DNA of 64,000 nt from Gracilaria domingensis (GCA_022539475.1 VCMS01000198.1:103182-167181), one strand, 5' to 3'; numbered from the stretch's first letter, positions 10,287 through 20,349 are shown. Notes: generated by a model not told the origin, from the letters alone. Made by a program: numbers and translations.

Positions 10287-13200
10287 AGGCGCCGCGCCCT
10301 GTCAAGGATGACAGCCTCAATGGAGGTCCAGCCGTTGAACGGAAAGCCGTTGCGGAAGAAGGACTCCATCATGAAGTGTTGAACTGTGAGATTGACACTT
10401 CCGAACCGGTTTACTTGTTTAGGAGTCAGAACTACAAAGTCCTGACAGCCCTCTATCACAAGCCCCGCCTAACACGGATGATCACAAGTGTTCTGGACAC
10501 AGGAGCATCCCCAAACCTGGTACACACCCGCGCTTTACTGCCCGGATGGGAGTCTCAGTTATTACCGATCAAGGCTCCCCGTGTATCGGATGCCTCCAAC
10601 CGTTCGATGAATATTCTCGGCGTAATACCCCTGGATATCCGACTCGGTAACTTGAAGGTACGGATCCGGTTCCTTGTATCTTCCAACCTGGCAGTGGACT
10701 GTATCCTGGGCACATCCTTTATAGATCGATACATCAAAGCGATCTACCCCGGGGAACGGAAAATTTCGTTCTACAACTCACCACCCGTTGCCCTTCTTGA
10801 CGCACACAAAGGTTCTCGAGATGGGAAGCCCATCCCCGCTCGCATCCCGAGACACACGGCATCACAGAAGCTTCGTGTCGCTCGCTCCATCATGCTCCCT
10901 CCTATGTCTGAGACGGCTGTCTTGGTTCAAACCGATACAAGTGGAATGGTTTACTTACAGAACAAGATTCAAACCGTTCGCCGGAACCTGCAACTACTGG
11001 CAAATGGAGTGATGGAAGTTCTTCCGAACCGGCCATTCCATGTATTGGTGGCCAACATGAGCGAACGACCCACAACTCTATCGAAAAACACCGTAGTCGG
11101 CGAAGCTCAACCAGCCCCCGCTGCTCTTTTCTCCATCACCAACCCCACTATCACACAAGTCGACGAGGACGTCGACAGCCCTAAGAAGGGGGGTACAAAA
11201 GACGAGATTGAGTCACCGGAAGCGGACTGGACATCGACAGTGCACATCGGTGAAGAGTACGAGCCGCAGCGGAATAAGATCATTCAGCTGCTTTCCGAGT
11301 ACGCTGATATGTGGGACGGACACTTGGGAACAATCTCGGCCGCAAAACATCGGATTGAACTAGATCCTGATGCACGTCCAGTGCACCAAGCCCCCTACCG
11401 ATCCGGTCAGAAGGCCCGAGAATGGGAGAAGGAGCAAATCACAAAGATGTTGAGGGAAGGAGTAATTGAACCGTCTTCGGCAGAGTGGGCTAGCCCCGTC
11501 GTCATCGCCTTGAAGAAGGATGGCTCCTGGCGCTTCTGCATCGATTACAGAAAGCTCAACGCCGTCACAGTTCGTGACTCTTACCCGATACCACGGATGG
11601 ATGAATGCATTGATTCACTGGGAGACGCAAGAGTGTTCTCTACCCTCGACGCCAACTCGGGGTATTGGCAAGTGGAAATAGACAAGCCCGATAGGGACAA
11701 AACTACTTTCACCTCCCACGTGGGTCTCTACCGCTTTATTCGGATGCCATTTGGTTTGAAGAACGCCCCTGCGACGTTTCAAAGAGCTATAGATGTCATC
11801 CTGAATAAGGTTCGTTGGCAATTTGCTATCGTGTATCTCGACGATGTCATAATCTACTCGAGCTCCGTCACGGATCATTACCGACACCTAGCTAAGGTAC
11901 TTGACCTACTCCGAGAAGCCGGAATAACACTGAAATTGAAGAAGTGCTTCTTCTTCCAGTCAGCAGTTGATTACCTGGGACATGTGATCCGACCCGGGAA
12001 GCTTCAAGTGGCGTCGAAGACTTGTGACGCTGTGACAAAAGCTAAACCACCACGGACACAGACCGAGCTCCGGGCGTTCCTAGGTCTCTCCAATGTCTAC
12101 AGACGCTTCGTGCCGAACTTTGCAAGGATCGCCCACCCGCTGAACCGGAAGCTTGAGAAGGACCAACCTGTCGACCTCGAACCGTTTTCGGAAGAAGATA
12201 TGGAGGCGTTCGAAGAACTGAAGAAGAGGCTCACCTCCCCTCCAATTCTATCTTTACCGAAACCCGGAAAGCCCTACATCTTGGAGACGGACGCCTGTGA
12301 CCGTCAAGTCGGATGTACTCTGCTACAGCAGCAAGAAGACGAGAAAGACTACCGCCCAATCGGATACTGGAGCCGTTCGTTAACCGCGCCGGAAAGGAAC
12401 TACAGCACCTCTGAGCGAGAGTGCCTGGCCATCGTATGGAGCATGCTACTTCTAAGGCCATACCTGGAAGGACAACGTTTTGTAGTTCGAACGGATCACA
12501 ACGCTTTGCGCTGGCTCCTCAATATAACCGACGCTACGGGAAGACTCGCGAGGTGGCGTCTACGCCTCGCAGAGTTTGACTTTGAGGTGCACTACCGACC
12601 CGGCATAAAACATCTTCCTGCCGACGCAGTGTCACGGATGCCGACCGACGGAAATGATGAGACGCCTTTGGAGGATGAAATCCCATGCCTGTTCATAGAA
12701 GAGATGGAGACCGACACGGACTATGTTGTGGCAGATGTCCTCGTTAACGGAGAAGTCATCAAGGACGCGCTGATCAACTGGCCAACAATCACCGATGACG
12801 GTGAGCCCTTGCATGTATTCACAACCGTCCCGGAGCAACCTGACGTCACTCCGATAACGGTTGAAGAGTTCATTGCCGCCCAGGCGAGGGACCCTTTCTG
12901 CAAAGCTAAGGCCGAATCCGTCGGAGATCCTAAGTCCCAGTTTGACTACAACCGTTCCGGGATACTGTGCAGAATATCACCGATCGACGGAGCAGTACAG
13001 AGAGTCGTACCGGAGTCCCTACGGGAAAGAGTTCTTGAACTCGCTCATTTCCAACGCTTGGCTGGACACCCCGGTGCAATCAAGATGTACTACACCCTAC
13101 GTCGGGATTTCTACTGGCCACTCATGTCGCAGCATGTATTTGAGACCGTCTCTCGGTGTGAACCGTGTCGAGCCGTTCGCGGAACTCATTTCAGGAACCA

Positions 13201-14620
13201 AAAATACTTGAAGTTGTTCCCGGCAACGGGTCCCTTCGAGTTTGTGGCCATGGACATACTCGGACCATTGCCGAAAACCGGACGCGGAAAGAGATACATA
13301 TTGGTGATAACGGACCGCTTTACTAAGCTCACTCGAGCCATACCGCTGTCGGACACGAAGGCCGCTGATATCGCTATCGCGTTCCTCGAGAATTGGGTCT
13401 ACCCTTACGAGATTCCCACTTACCTCCTCACCGACAATGGCCCGCAGTTCGTCGCCAAGTACTTCGAGTCGCTCTCTGCTGATCTCGGTATTACGCACGC
13501 TCTCACGACGGCATATCATCCGCAGACGAACGGGCAGGCCGAAAGGTTCAATAAGGTTTTGGTGAACCGCTTGCGGCATTACGTAGCAGAGCACCAGAAG
13601 GACTGGGATAAGTTGGTCCAGCCGTTGGTGTACGGGTACAACCTGCAGGTTCACCGCTCAACCGGATTCACTCCCTTCGACCTCTCGCTTACGCGGCACC
13701 CCCCCGGGATCGTGCTCGACGAGCCTACGTCAGCTCTCCCGCAAACGGCATCTCTGCACCCGACAACGGCAGAATCCCGTCGCGTAACACGCGCCCGCAT
13801 CTCGAAACTAATCAAGCTTGCCTACACCAAACTAGGCAAATCGCAGGAGCGCTACAAAGCCTCCTTTGATTCCCGGATACGGTACACTCCGACCTTTAAG
13901 GAAGGGGATATGGTTTACTTAGACGCTCCGCCTCGGAAGAAGAATTCTACCGAGTACGAAGATATCGTCAAAAAACTATTACCGGCTTCGGAAGGTCCGT
14001 ATAAGGTCGTTCGTGCTACTGAAACCACTGTCACACTGGACATCGACGGGTTGCACGATATCGTTAGTATTGACCGAGTGACGGCGGCGCCCACTCCTGT
14101 CTCCGAGGAGAGCGCAACCCCCACCCCCGTCACCGAATCTAATCCCGTATCGGCACCCTCTCCTATTTCCGAAGAAAGGGATAGCATTGCCGATAAAAGC
14201 CTTGATGGTACAACCGGAACGGAAATGGACCCCCGTTCAGAAGCACCGCACTCGGAATCTGACCCCACGCCGTCACGCGACGAACATGCACCGACTGACG
14301 ACGGTACCGCTGAAACTCCGGTTCCCGCTGATCCGACACCGGCTACATCCGAACCTACTGCGGCCACACCCCACCCAGATACGGAGAAAGAATGGGTCGT
14401 GGAGAAGGTCACCGGCCACGGTACAGCCGAAGACGGTGAGGAGCTCGTACGAGTAAAGTGGTACGGTTTCAAGAAGTCTACGTGGGAACCAAGACGGAAC
14501 ATCCCACACAACTTTGTGGAACGATACTTCCGTCGAATGGCTGTCGAGGACGCATCGAAATCTAAGAAGGGGGGCAAGAAGCGCCAAACAACTCGGAAGC
14601 AGGAAGCTCCGAAGCGGTAA
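10256..14620 (+). CDS. pol: Ty3/gypsy Pol polyprotein with chromodomain
   Basis: The frame is open from 10256 and overlaps gag in the -1 frame, so expression as Gag-Pol by frameshift is likely; the GTG at 10376 is not a credible eukaryotic start. Counting from 10376 the order is: aspartic protease VLDTGAS (D41), reverse transcriptase with YLDD at 487-490, RNase H (ETDACDRQVG, then RTDHNALRW), integrase H2C2 zinc finger (HPGAIKMYYTLRRDFYW...CEPC), integrase core D960, D1020 and E1056 (D-35-E), and a C-terminal chromodomain at about 1339-1395 (WVVEKVTGHG...VRVKWYGF...TWEPRRNI). It copies the element RNA and inserts the DNA; chromodomains of this family direct insertion to marked chromatin. Every catalytic motif is intact. 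Confidence 0.96.
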   Translation, partial: RGGKRSAGRVEAPRPVKDDSLNGGPAVERKAVAEEGLHHEVLNCEIDTSEPVYLFRSQNYKVLTALYHKPRLTRMITSVLDTGASPNLVHTRALLPGWESQLLPIKAPRVSDASNRSMNILGVIPLDIRLGNLKVRIRFLVSSNLAVDCILGTSFIDRYIKAIYPGERKISFYNSPPVALLDAHKGSRDGKPIPARIPRHTASQKLRVARSIMLPPMSETAVLVQTDTSGMVYLQNKIQTVRRNLQLLANGVMEVLPNRPFHVLVANMSERPTTLSKNTVVGEAQPAPAALFSITNPTITQVDEDVDSPKKGGTKDEIESPEADWTSTVHIGEEYEPQRNKIIQLLSEYADMWDGHLGTISAAKHRIELDPDARPVHQAPYRSGQKAREWEKEQITKMLREGVIEPSSAEWASPVVIALKKDGSWRFCIDYRKLNAVTVRDSYPIPRMDECIDSLGDARVFSTLDANSGYWQVEIDKPDRDKTTFTSHVGLYRFIRMPFGLKNAPATFQRAIDVILNKVRWQFAIVYLDDVIIYSSSVTDHYRHLAKVLDLLREAGITLKLKKCFFFQSAVDYLGHVIRPGKLQVASKTCDAVTKAKPPRTQTELRAFLGLSNVYRRFVPNFARIAHPLNRKLEKDQPVDLEPFSEEDMEAFEELKKRLTSPPILSLPKPGKPYILETDACDRQVGCTLLQQQEDEKDYRPIGYWSRSLTAPERNYSTSERECLAIVWSMLLLRPYLEGQRFVVRTDHNALRWLLNITDATGRLARWRLRLAEFDFEVHYRPGIKHLPADAVSRMPTDGNDETPLEDEIPCLFIEEMETDTDYVVADVLVNGEVIKDALINWPTITDDGEPLHVFTTVPEQPDVTPITVEEFIAAQARDPFCKAKAESVGDPKSQFDYNRSGILCRISPIDGAVQRVVPESLRERVLELAHFQRLAGHPGAIKMYYTLRRDFYWPLMSQHVFETVSRCEPCRAVRGTHFRNQKYLKLFPATGPFEFVAMDILGPLPKTGRGKRYILVITDRFTKLTRAIPLSDTKAADIAIAFLENWVYPYEIPTYLLTDNGPQFVAKYFESLSADLGITHALTTAYHPQTNGQAERFNKVLVNRLRHYVAEHQKDWDKLVQPLVYGYNLQVHRSTGFTPFDLSLTRHPPGIVLDEPTSALPQTASLHPTTAESRRVTRARISKLIKLAYTKLGKSQERYKASFDSRIRYTPTFKEGDMVYLDAPPRKKNSTEYEDIVKKLLPASEGPYKVVRATETTVTLDIDGLHDIVSIDRVTAAPTPVSEESATPTPVTESNPVSAPSPISEERDSIADKSLDGTTGTEMDPRSEAPHSESDPTPSRDEHAPTDDGTAETPVPADPTPATSEPTAATPHPDTEKEWVVEKVTGHGTAEDGEELVRVKWYGFKKSTWEPRRNIPHNFVERYFRRMAVEDASKSKKGGKKRQTTRKQEAPKR

Positions 14621-14688
14621 TGATCCCTCTCAAAACAGGTTCGAGCTTCCTGCTCCGAAGCGGTAATGATCCCTCTCAAAACAGGTTC
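14606..14688 (+). repeat. 46-bp tandem duplication over the pol stop
   Basis: A 37-nt block that includes the last Pol codons and the TAA is repeated exactly at 14606-14642 and 14652-14688. The second copy lies outside the reading frame. Confidence 0.9.
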
Positions 14689-15289
14689 CAGCGTCATGTC
14701 TAATTGACATTGCTTCTTCGTAGCAGCGCTCTTCTCCGTGTCGGCTCATTGCCTCAGCACACGAAGCACAGATGAAAGGAGACGGCACACGGAATGCGTT
14801 TGAGCACTTTGCGCAATGCGCAGCACGCGCTGTAGAACCCAGCAAGGACGCGGTGCACGCGGCGGCGCCCAGCAAGGACGCACCATGCAACGGGGAGCGA
14901 CAGCACCAGGCGCGCATGCTCTCTAGGCCCGCATACGGCAGGGAGCGCCTGGAAGCGCCAGAGGCTACTTGCAAGGATAATCAAAATATCTGTCGCGGAA
15001 ATTACCCCTCCGCAAACGGTCAAAAACGGCGATTACTCTTTTGCCTGATATCTCGGAAACGAGGCCGTTTCAGAGGCTGAAAACACGCGATTTGGGCTCC
15101 TGGCGCCCTCAAAATACTTAGGATTTTTTGAGTGCCAGCGCGCACGCCCTACGCGCATTACTGATTACCGAATCGGTTACCAAGCGTGCGCTCGTGCATG
15201 GCGGTACAGGAGCTCTCAAAAAATTCAAAGAGTTTATTTGAGCAGCATTGCTGTCCACAGAGTGGATTATCGCTCTCGACTGACACGAT
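14621..15289. other. noncoding spacer between pol and the antisense ORF
   Basis: Contains short direct repeats (CCCAGCAAGGACGC at about 14849 and 14868) and the 17-nt motif also present at 1103 (here 15123-15139), with a partly complementary CTGGCGCCCTCAAAA upstream. As it lies between two convergent coding regions it could hold the 3' ends of both transcripts. Confidence 0.5.
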
Positions 15290-17032
15290 CTAATGCTCCG
15301 TGTTCGGCATTGTTGATGCAATCTTCGATGTTTTGTTTTCTGGCTGCGCTGAGGTCACTTCTTGAATCTCTTCTTCACGCATTATCGTCTCAGCACCCTC
15401 CTTCACGGCATCCATAATGGTTACGAAATCTCCGGCAACCGTCTCTCGGAAGCGGTCAAGAAGTTTGGCGGTTTCAACCCATTTTCTGGCACGCTGCAGG
15501 GCCTGCACTATGCTGTCCGAAATCGGTTCTTCGAGCTGCTCGCAGCGTGCGTTAAGGCTCTGATACGCCTTGTACACACGCCCAGAGAGATGAGTGCCGT
15601 CGTCGGACAAGTCCCGCGCCGCATCCGTCACGGATGACTCGTGAAGATGTTGGAGGACAGTTCCCGGCTCCGGCTGGATGTTCATCCAGCAAACCTGGGC
15701 TACCTCTGTGTCCTGGGCCCTGACCGGCGTGGGAACTTCCACTACGGGAACGGCATCAATCTCTTCTCCTTCCACACTCCCGTTATCGGTGTTTTGAAGA
15801 TGGCCGCCGGCGATGCACTCCGGAACGAAGCCGCGCGCCTGCGGAAAGTAGTGCTCGGCGTACTGCCGTGGAGCATCCATGCAATCCGACTCCGGAAGAA
15901 TTGGAGGATTATTCTTGTACTCGCGTCCGTCGTCTCGCTCTGCAGGATGTCTGGGAATATCCGAGAAGCGGTCGTTTTCGAAATCATACCAAAGATACCC
16001 CGGGTTCGGCGTCTTGTCCCAGTCGATGCGTACAACGTAATCCAGTAGGGCGTCCGCCTCCGCTGCACCAAAGTCGGTACCACGGACAATGTTCTGGACA
16101 CCGATCAGGCGGATGAAGCGAACTAGCTCGCAAGGAATCTTCATCAGCCGTCCGGTCGGAGCATCCAAGTCGGGGTCCCGTGCAAGGCGCCAGTCGCTAA
16201 ACTTCAATTGCATCGGTAATCCGTCTCGGGCAGCGTAGAGGAACGCGAAGAAAGCCAACACGCACCATTCCGTCTTCAACACTGCACGGACAAAGTAGCC
16301 CATCCGCTCGTGGGTGAGCATGAGACCGGTGTAGTAAGCCGCAATCGGAGGACTTGGCACGCAAAGGTACCGTGACACTTTGAAACACTCTTCCTCCGCC
16401 GCGACGGAAAGATAAAGACCCCGCCGCTTCGGTCGAAGGAGGTCATGAAATTCCTGGTTGTGCCAACCAAAGAATACACCGTGGCCGGTTCTTATGCGGG
16501 CCTCGTCGCTGATGTCATCACCCCATCGCTCACGCTCCGCAATGAGATAAAAGCCGTCAAGTGGAACCTCCCATGCGATGAGCGCAAGAAGGTTATGGCC
16601 AGGTGGCGGGAACGGACATGCGCTGTCGTTCGTATCATACTCCTCCCGAAGACGGATGAGCATAGCAGCCAAGCGCCTCTGGTAGTCGCGTTCTTGAGGA
16701 CACCGGACCCATGGCATGTCAGCAGGGACTCCGGATTCGGAAAGAACCGCATAGAAACGAGGTCCCTCGTCGAGCCGAATGCGCATATGTCCCCATCGGG
16801 CTTCCCACGAGCCGTCGCGTAGACGCTTGTTACCGACGAGGTATCCGACTTCTGGACGGACTGGGAGAGCAGCGAAGCGCGTCGCGTCAAACCACTCGGC
16901 CGAAGTGTCAACGTATTGATCCACAGGGTACGGCACAATCACCCGGCGCTGCGAGATTGAAAGGCGACCCGGGTGGCGGCGATGGTCGAACTCCGTATCC
17001 GGACTGACCCAATGCCCCCCTACCTGTGGCAT
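15290..17032 (-). CDS. antisense ORF of the gypsy element, function unknown
   Basis: 580 codons on the strand opposite gag-pol, between pol and the 3' LTR. The first in-frame ATG is at 17032 (MPQVGGHWVSPDTEFDHR); a GTG at 17101 would add 23 residues. I recognise no domain. The N-terminal two-thirds is Trp/Tyr/Arg-rich with a globular look (WVRCPQERDYQRRLAAML, GHGVFFGWHNQEFHDLL). Residues about 240-275 (GYFVRAVLKTEWCVLAFFAFLYAARDG) are hydrophobic. The C-terminal 150 residues are acidic and probably helical. There is no reverse-transcriptase, envelope or transposase motif. Its promoter would have to lie in the 200 nt before the 3' LTR or in the LTR read backwards. It may be a captured host gene or an element-specific accessory gene, as in some plant gypsy elements with extra antisense ORFs. 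Confidence 0.75.
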   Translation of the reverse strand: MPQVGGHWVSPDTEFDHRRHPGRLSISQRRVIVPYPVDQYVDTSAEWFDATRFAALPVRPEVGYLVGNKRLRDGSWEARWGHMRIRLDEGPRFYAVLSESGVPADMPWVRCPQERDYQRRLAAMLIRLREEYDTNDSACPFPPPGHNLLALIAWEVPLDGFYLIAERERWGDDISDEARIRTGHGVFFGWHNQEFHDLLRPKRRGLYLSVAAEEECFKVSRYLCVPSPPIAAYYTGLMLTHERMGYFVRAVLKTEWCVLAFFAFLYAARDGLPMQLKFSDWRLARDPDLDAPTGRLMKIPCELVRFIRLIGVQNIVRGTDFGAAEADALLDYVVRIDWDKTPNPGYLWYDFENDRFSDIPRHPAERDDGREYKNNPPILPESDCMDAPRQYAEHYFPQARGFVPECIAGGHLQNTDNGSVEGEEIDAVPVVEVPTPVRAQDTEVAQVCWMNIQPEPGTVLQHLHESSVTDAARDLSDDGTHLSGRVYKAYQSLNARCEQLEEPISDSIVQALQRARKWVETAKLLDRFRETVAGDFVTIMDAVKEGAETIMREEEIQEVTSAQPENKTSKIASTMPNTEH

Positions 17033-17218
17033 TGTCGTGATGAACCGAAGCGGGCGTCGAGGGCGAAACGAAAAGATTGGAAGGCGAAGAGACCCGAGCA
17101 CGGTATGGCATGGAGTTAATGGAACAGAGAGCGAGGGCGGATGCGCGGTATGTGAAGCGGGCTCCGAAGGCGGACTTCAGCGTTTCAGACGCGAGGTTGT
17201 CCGAGGACGGACAACAAG

Positions 17219-17233
17219 CTAAGAAGGGGGTTC
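17219..17233 (+). other. polypurine tract of the gypsy element
   Basis: AAGAAGGGGG ends three bases before the 3' LTR, where the primer for plus-strand synthesis is expected. Confidence 0.65.
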
Positions 17234-17788
17234 TGTAAGATACTGAGCCGTGACGGTTGCAATGTTGACACTGTAAGGAAACCCGCTCGCCGGATGGCGT
17301 TGTTGTAGTAGACATATTAGTAGTAGTAGTAGTAGTCCACGCGTATGCCGGTGGCAACTAGTGCCCCGTGATCGGTAAGTCGTACACGTGTGTGTCGACG
17401 GCGGAATAGGTATTTATTTTCGCCAGCTCGGCTGTGGCCACCATGACAGTAAACCAAGGTGCTTTCTACTAGGTTCTTCGTCTTGTTTCCCGTGGCACGG
17501 ATCCTAAGTCGTAGTAGGAACCCAGCTTGTCTAAGACCTGCACAGGCTGTTCTGCGGCGATATCACTACCGTTGCACCGGCTCTCTGGCTAGGCGCGTGG
17601 TACCTTTTCTGGACTGCGCGTGTCTCCGTACTCGGTTTCACCACAGAGTGCCGTGGACTACTCCGCACCTTCAACGACCGTCTTTTCCGACTCGGCAGCT
17701 CACACGGCCTTACACCCCGTGTGCCGCGCATCCACACCACCGTTCTTGGACATTCTCTTGAGTAGTCGCTTGTGCGCACTATCTCACA
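17234..17788 (+). repeat. gypsy 3' LTR
   Basis: 555 bp matching the 5' LTR at all but three positions. It is followed by the second copy of the AGCTC target duplication (17789-17793), after which copia coding resumes. Confidence 0.96.
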
Positions 17789-17793
17789 AGCTC

Positions 17794-20091
17794 ACAGCCT
17801 CATATTCTTCCGAGTCAAATGGTCGAGCAGAAAGGCTGAACAGAATGCTCTCGGAAATGATCAGGTCGGTCCTTTTTGACCTCTCCCGGATACAACCTGC
17901 CTTACCTAAGCCGGGTCGGTTCTGGGAAGAAGCGCTCTATACGGCCAATTACGTGCGCAACCGATGCTTAGCACGTGGGATGCATGCGCAGTACAAAGGA
18001 ATGACACCATTCGAAGCTGTGACAGACGAAAAACCAGACCTTTTCCACCTCCGGGTATATGGCTCCACAGCCTACATGGTACGCCCACCGCCGTTCCGCA
18101 AAGGCGAGAAGTTTGCGTCTCGAGTGTGGAAAGGCGTACTGGTTGGATACGAGACCTCCGGGTTTCGTGTATACGTGCCAGACCGACAGCAAATCTATGT
18201 ATCACGTGACGTCAGATTTGACGAGACCAGAGCAATACAGGACACACCACCGGCATCTGCAACTCGAGAACCCTTCGAACTCGAGCTCGGAGAAGACAGT
18301 GCCGCCCAATGCGACGCAAACGCAGAGAAAACAGAGACAAAATGCGCACCACAGCCAACCGAACCGAACACAAGCCAGGTACAGCACCCGAATGAAGATG
18401 GAACTGCACCACGAAGATCAACGAGAATCAGGAAACTGACCGAACGCGCAAAGGAATCACTGCCCTGGATGTCCAACTTCGGTGCCCAGGCCTTGCTCAC
18501 ACTTGAGAACAACATCAGCCCATCGGCGCGGCTACCGCTTACCGCAGAGGAGGCTATGGAAACAGAGGAAAAGCAAGAATGGATCCATGCGATGCGGTCA
18601 GAACTCCACTCACTAAATGAGAAGGATGTGTTCATAGAAGACCACATGCCACCCGACAGAAACCTCATCCCCTCCAAATGGACGTTCGATATTAAGCGAA
18701 ACGATAAGGGGGAGGTCACACGATACAAAGCGCGGTTCGTAGCCAAAGGTTTCAAGCAGCAGCAGGGGGTGGACTCCGGGGAAGTATTCGCACCGGTTTC
18801 AAAACTGGCAACGTTCCGGTATCTCATCGCGCACGCCGTACAACACGACCTTTCTGTTAGGCATATCGACATCAAGACCGCTTTCTTACACGGTGAACTC
18901 GAAGAAGAAATCTTCGTCAAACCACCATCGCTCTCCGAAGAATTACGACGAGAATTTCCTTTGAGGGAAGGATCAGTATGGAGGCTTAAGAAATCCCTTT
19001 ATGGACTGAAGCAAGCAGCACGCGCGTTCTACACAGTGTTCTCCAAAGCTCTACTCGAACTTGGGTTCAGCAGCGCAGAAAGTGACCCAAGTCTCTTCAC
19101 TCTCAAACACGACGATTTTGGATGGATCATCCTACTGGCATATGTACACGATCTTATCGCGGCAATCAACAATGACCATGCTTACTCTTGGCTTCTAGAA
19201 GGACTACGAGATCAATTCGACCTGCGTGACCTGGGAGAGGTGAAGCATTTTCTAGGCATCGAAGTGATACGAGACCCGGTGGCTGGCTCAATTTCTATCA
19301 CCCAACGCCAGTATATCGAAGACCTACTGATCAGATTTTCTATGAATAACTGCAACCCCAGGAGCGTGCCGATTCCAACATCTGCGGACCTTTCGTTCGC
19401 TGAAGCTGACAGAACTGCCAATGCAGATGTACCTTTCCGAGAACTGATCGGAGCTCTGATGTACGTAGCCAATGGAACAAGACCGGATATCCAGGTCGCT
19501 GTATCATTCTTGTCTCGACACATGCACGACTATTGCGAAGAACACTGGAAGCTAGCGAAGGGAATACTACGATATTTGAGAGCCACTATTAACCTTGGTA
19601 TAACTTATACAAAAGGTAAGTCACATTTGACCGGATATAGCGACAGCGACTGGGCGCCAAAGCATTCGGGAAGGAAATCAACCACTGCCTACGTATTTGC
19701 CCGCAACGGTGGTGCCATTTCGTGGAGGTCGCAGATGCAGAATGTCGTAGCGCTCAGTACAGCAGAGGCAGAACTAATCTCTCATAGCGCAGCAGCAAGA
19801 GAAGCTCTGTGGCTCAGGAAACTAGAACGAGATATTGCTGAACGCGACGAATGCCTTACTATTTTTGGGGACAATACGAGCGCCATTACGCTATCAAAGG
19901 AACACCGCGTAACCGATCGCACTAAGCATATCGACACAAGTGTCATGGCGCAGAGGGAGTACGTTTCAGATGGTCTCATAATGTTTGAACACTGTCCAGG
20001 ATCGCATTTACCTGCCGACATGCTTACAAAGGCTCTTGGCAGAACGAAACTCTGCCTCTTTAGAAGCATGATTGGTGTGACCTTGGTGTAG
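17794..20091 (+). pseudogene. copia Gag-Pol, 3' part (integrase end, RT, RNase H)
   Basis: Continuation of the copia frame cut at 7267; with the insertion and one TSD copy removed the joined frame is about 1338 codons. It begins with the end of the integrase core (NGRAERLNR; the Glu is residue 586, exactly 36 after D550), then the reverse transcriptase (SKWTFDIKRN, HIDIKTAFLHGELEE, KKSLYGLKQAARAF) and RNase H (GYSDSDWAPKHSGRKSTT, ALSTAEAELI). The catalytic box reads AYVHDLI at 19141-19152: the first Asp of the universal YVDD is His (CAC at 19147-19149). This should abolish polymerisation. No other stop or shift is seen in this part. It ends at TAG 20091, 36 nt before the 3' LTR. Confidence 0.93.
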
Positions 20092-20127
20092 TGTCACACA
20101 TCTAGAGTATCTGACTTGATGGGGGCG

Positions 20128-20349
20128 TGTTGAAGGTTCAAGCCAGCCCTCTGACCGACACAAACGGTTACGGCTAGACACAGAAGACAGTCGACCACAC
20201 TAATGATCGTTAGATACCAAAACAGTAGAACGTTTGTTCTGCAGACTAACTTATGCAGTATAAAAGACGCAGACTCACTGAGTAGGCCCGAGACCTACTG
20301 GGTAGTGTCTGTATACTTTTTACGACAGCATCCTCACCTGCGAACCATA
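20128..20349 (+). repeat. copia 3' LTR
   Basis: 222 bp, four substitutions from the 5' LTR, preceded by a G-rich polypurine-like GATGGGGGCG and followed by TSD TCTCT (20350-20354). Confidence 0.93.

Larger units (their letters stand above)
7268..17788 (+). mobile_element. intact Ty3/gypsy chromovirus with antisense ORF
   Basis: This is a 10,521-bp element with 555-bp LTRs (7268-7822, 17234-17788) that differ at only three positions. The LTRs start TG and end CA. The 5-bp target duplication AGCTC is at 7263-7267 and 17789-17793. Gag (7920-10286) is followed by Pol in the -1 frame (protease, RT, RNase H, integrase, chromodomain), so it belongs to the chromoviruses. A long ORF on the opposite strand (15290-17032) sits between pol and the 3' LTR. 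All key catalytic motifs that I can read are intact, so the copy may be competent. It inserted into a copia integrase gene. Confidence 0.97.
5234..20349 (+). mobile_element. Ty1/copia LTR retrotransposon, interrupted
   Basis: The element has 222-bp LTRs (5234-5455 and 20128-20349) flanked by the 5-bp duplication TCTCT at 5229-5233 and 20350-20354. Inside is one Gag-Pol frame in copia order: Gag, zinc knuckle, protease, integrase, reverse transcriptase, RNase H. It is split at 7267/17789 by a complete Ty3/gypsy element; without that insertion it would be about 4.6 kb, a usual copia size. LTRs start TG and appear to end TA rather than CA. The LTRs differ at 4 of 222 positions. It is dead twice over: the frame is split and the reverse transcriptase motif is altered. 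Confidence 0.95.

Noticed and set aside
15641-16822. Two + strand ORFs of 125-135 codons within the gypsy 3' region
   Set aside because: They are shadows of the much longer antisense frame and have no recognisable features.
17620-17793. In-frame start inside the gypsy 3' LTR that continues into the copia frame
   Set aside because: The apparent fusion is an accident of the insertion; the LTR part is noncoding and the real copia frame joins from 7267.
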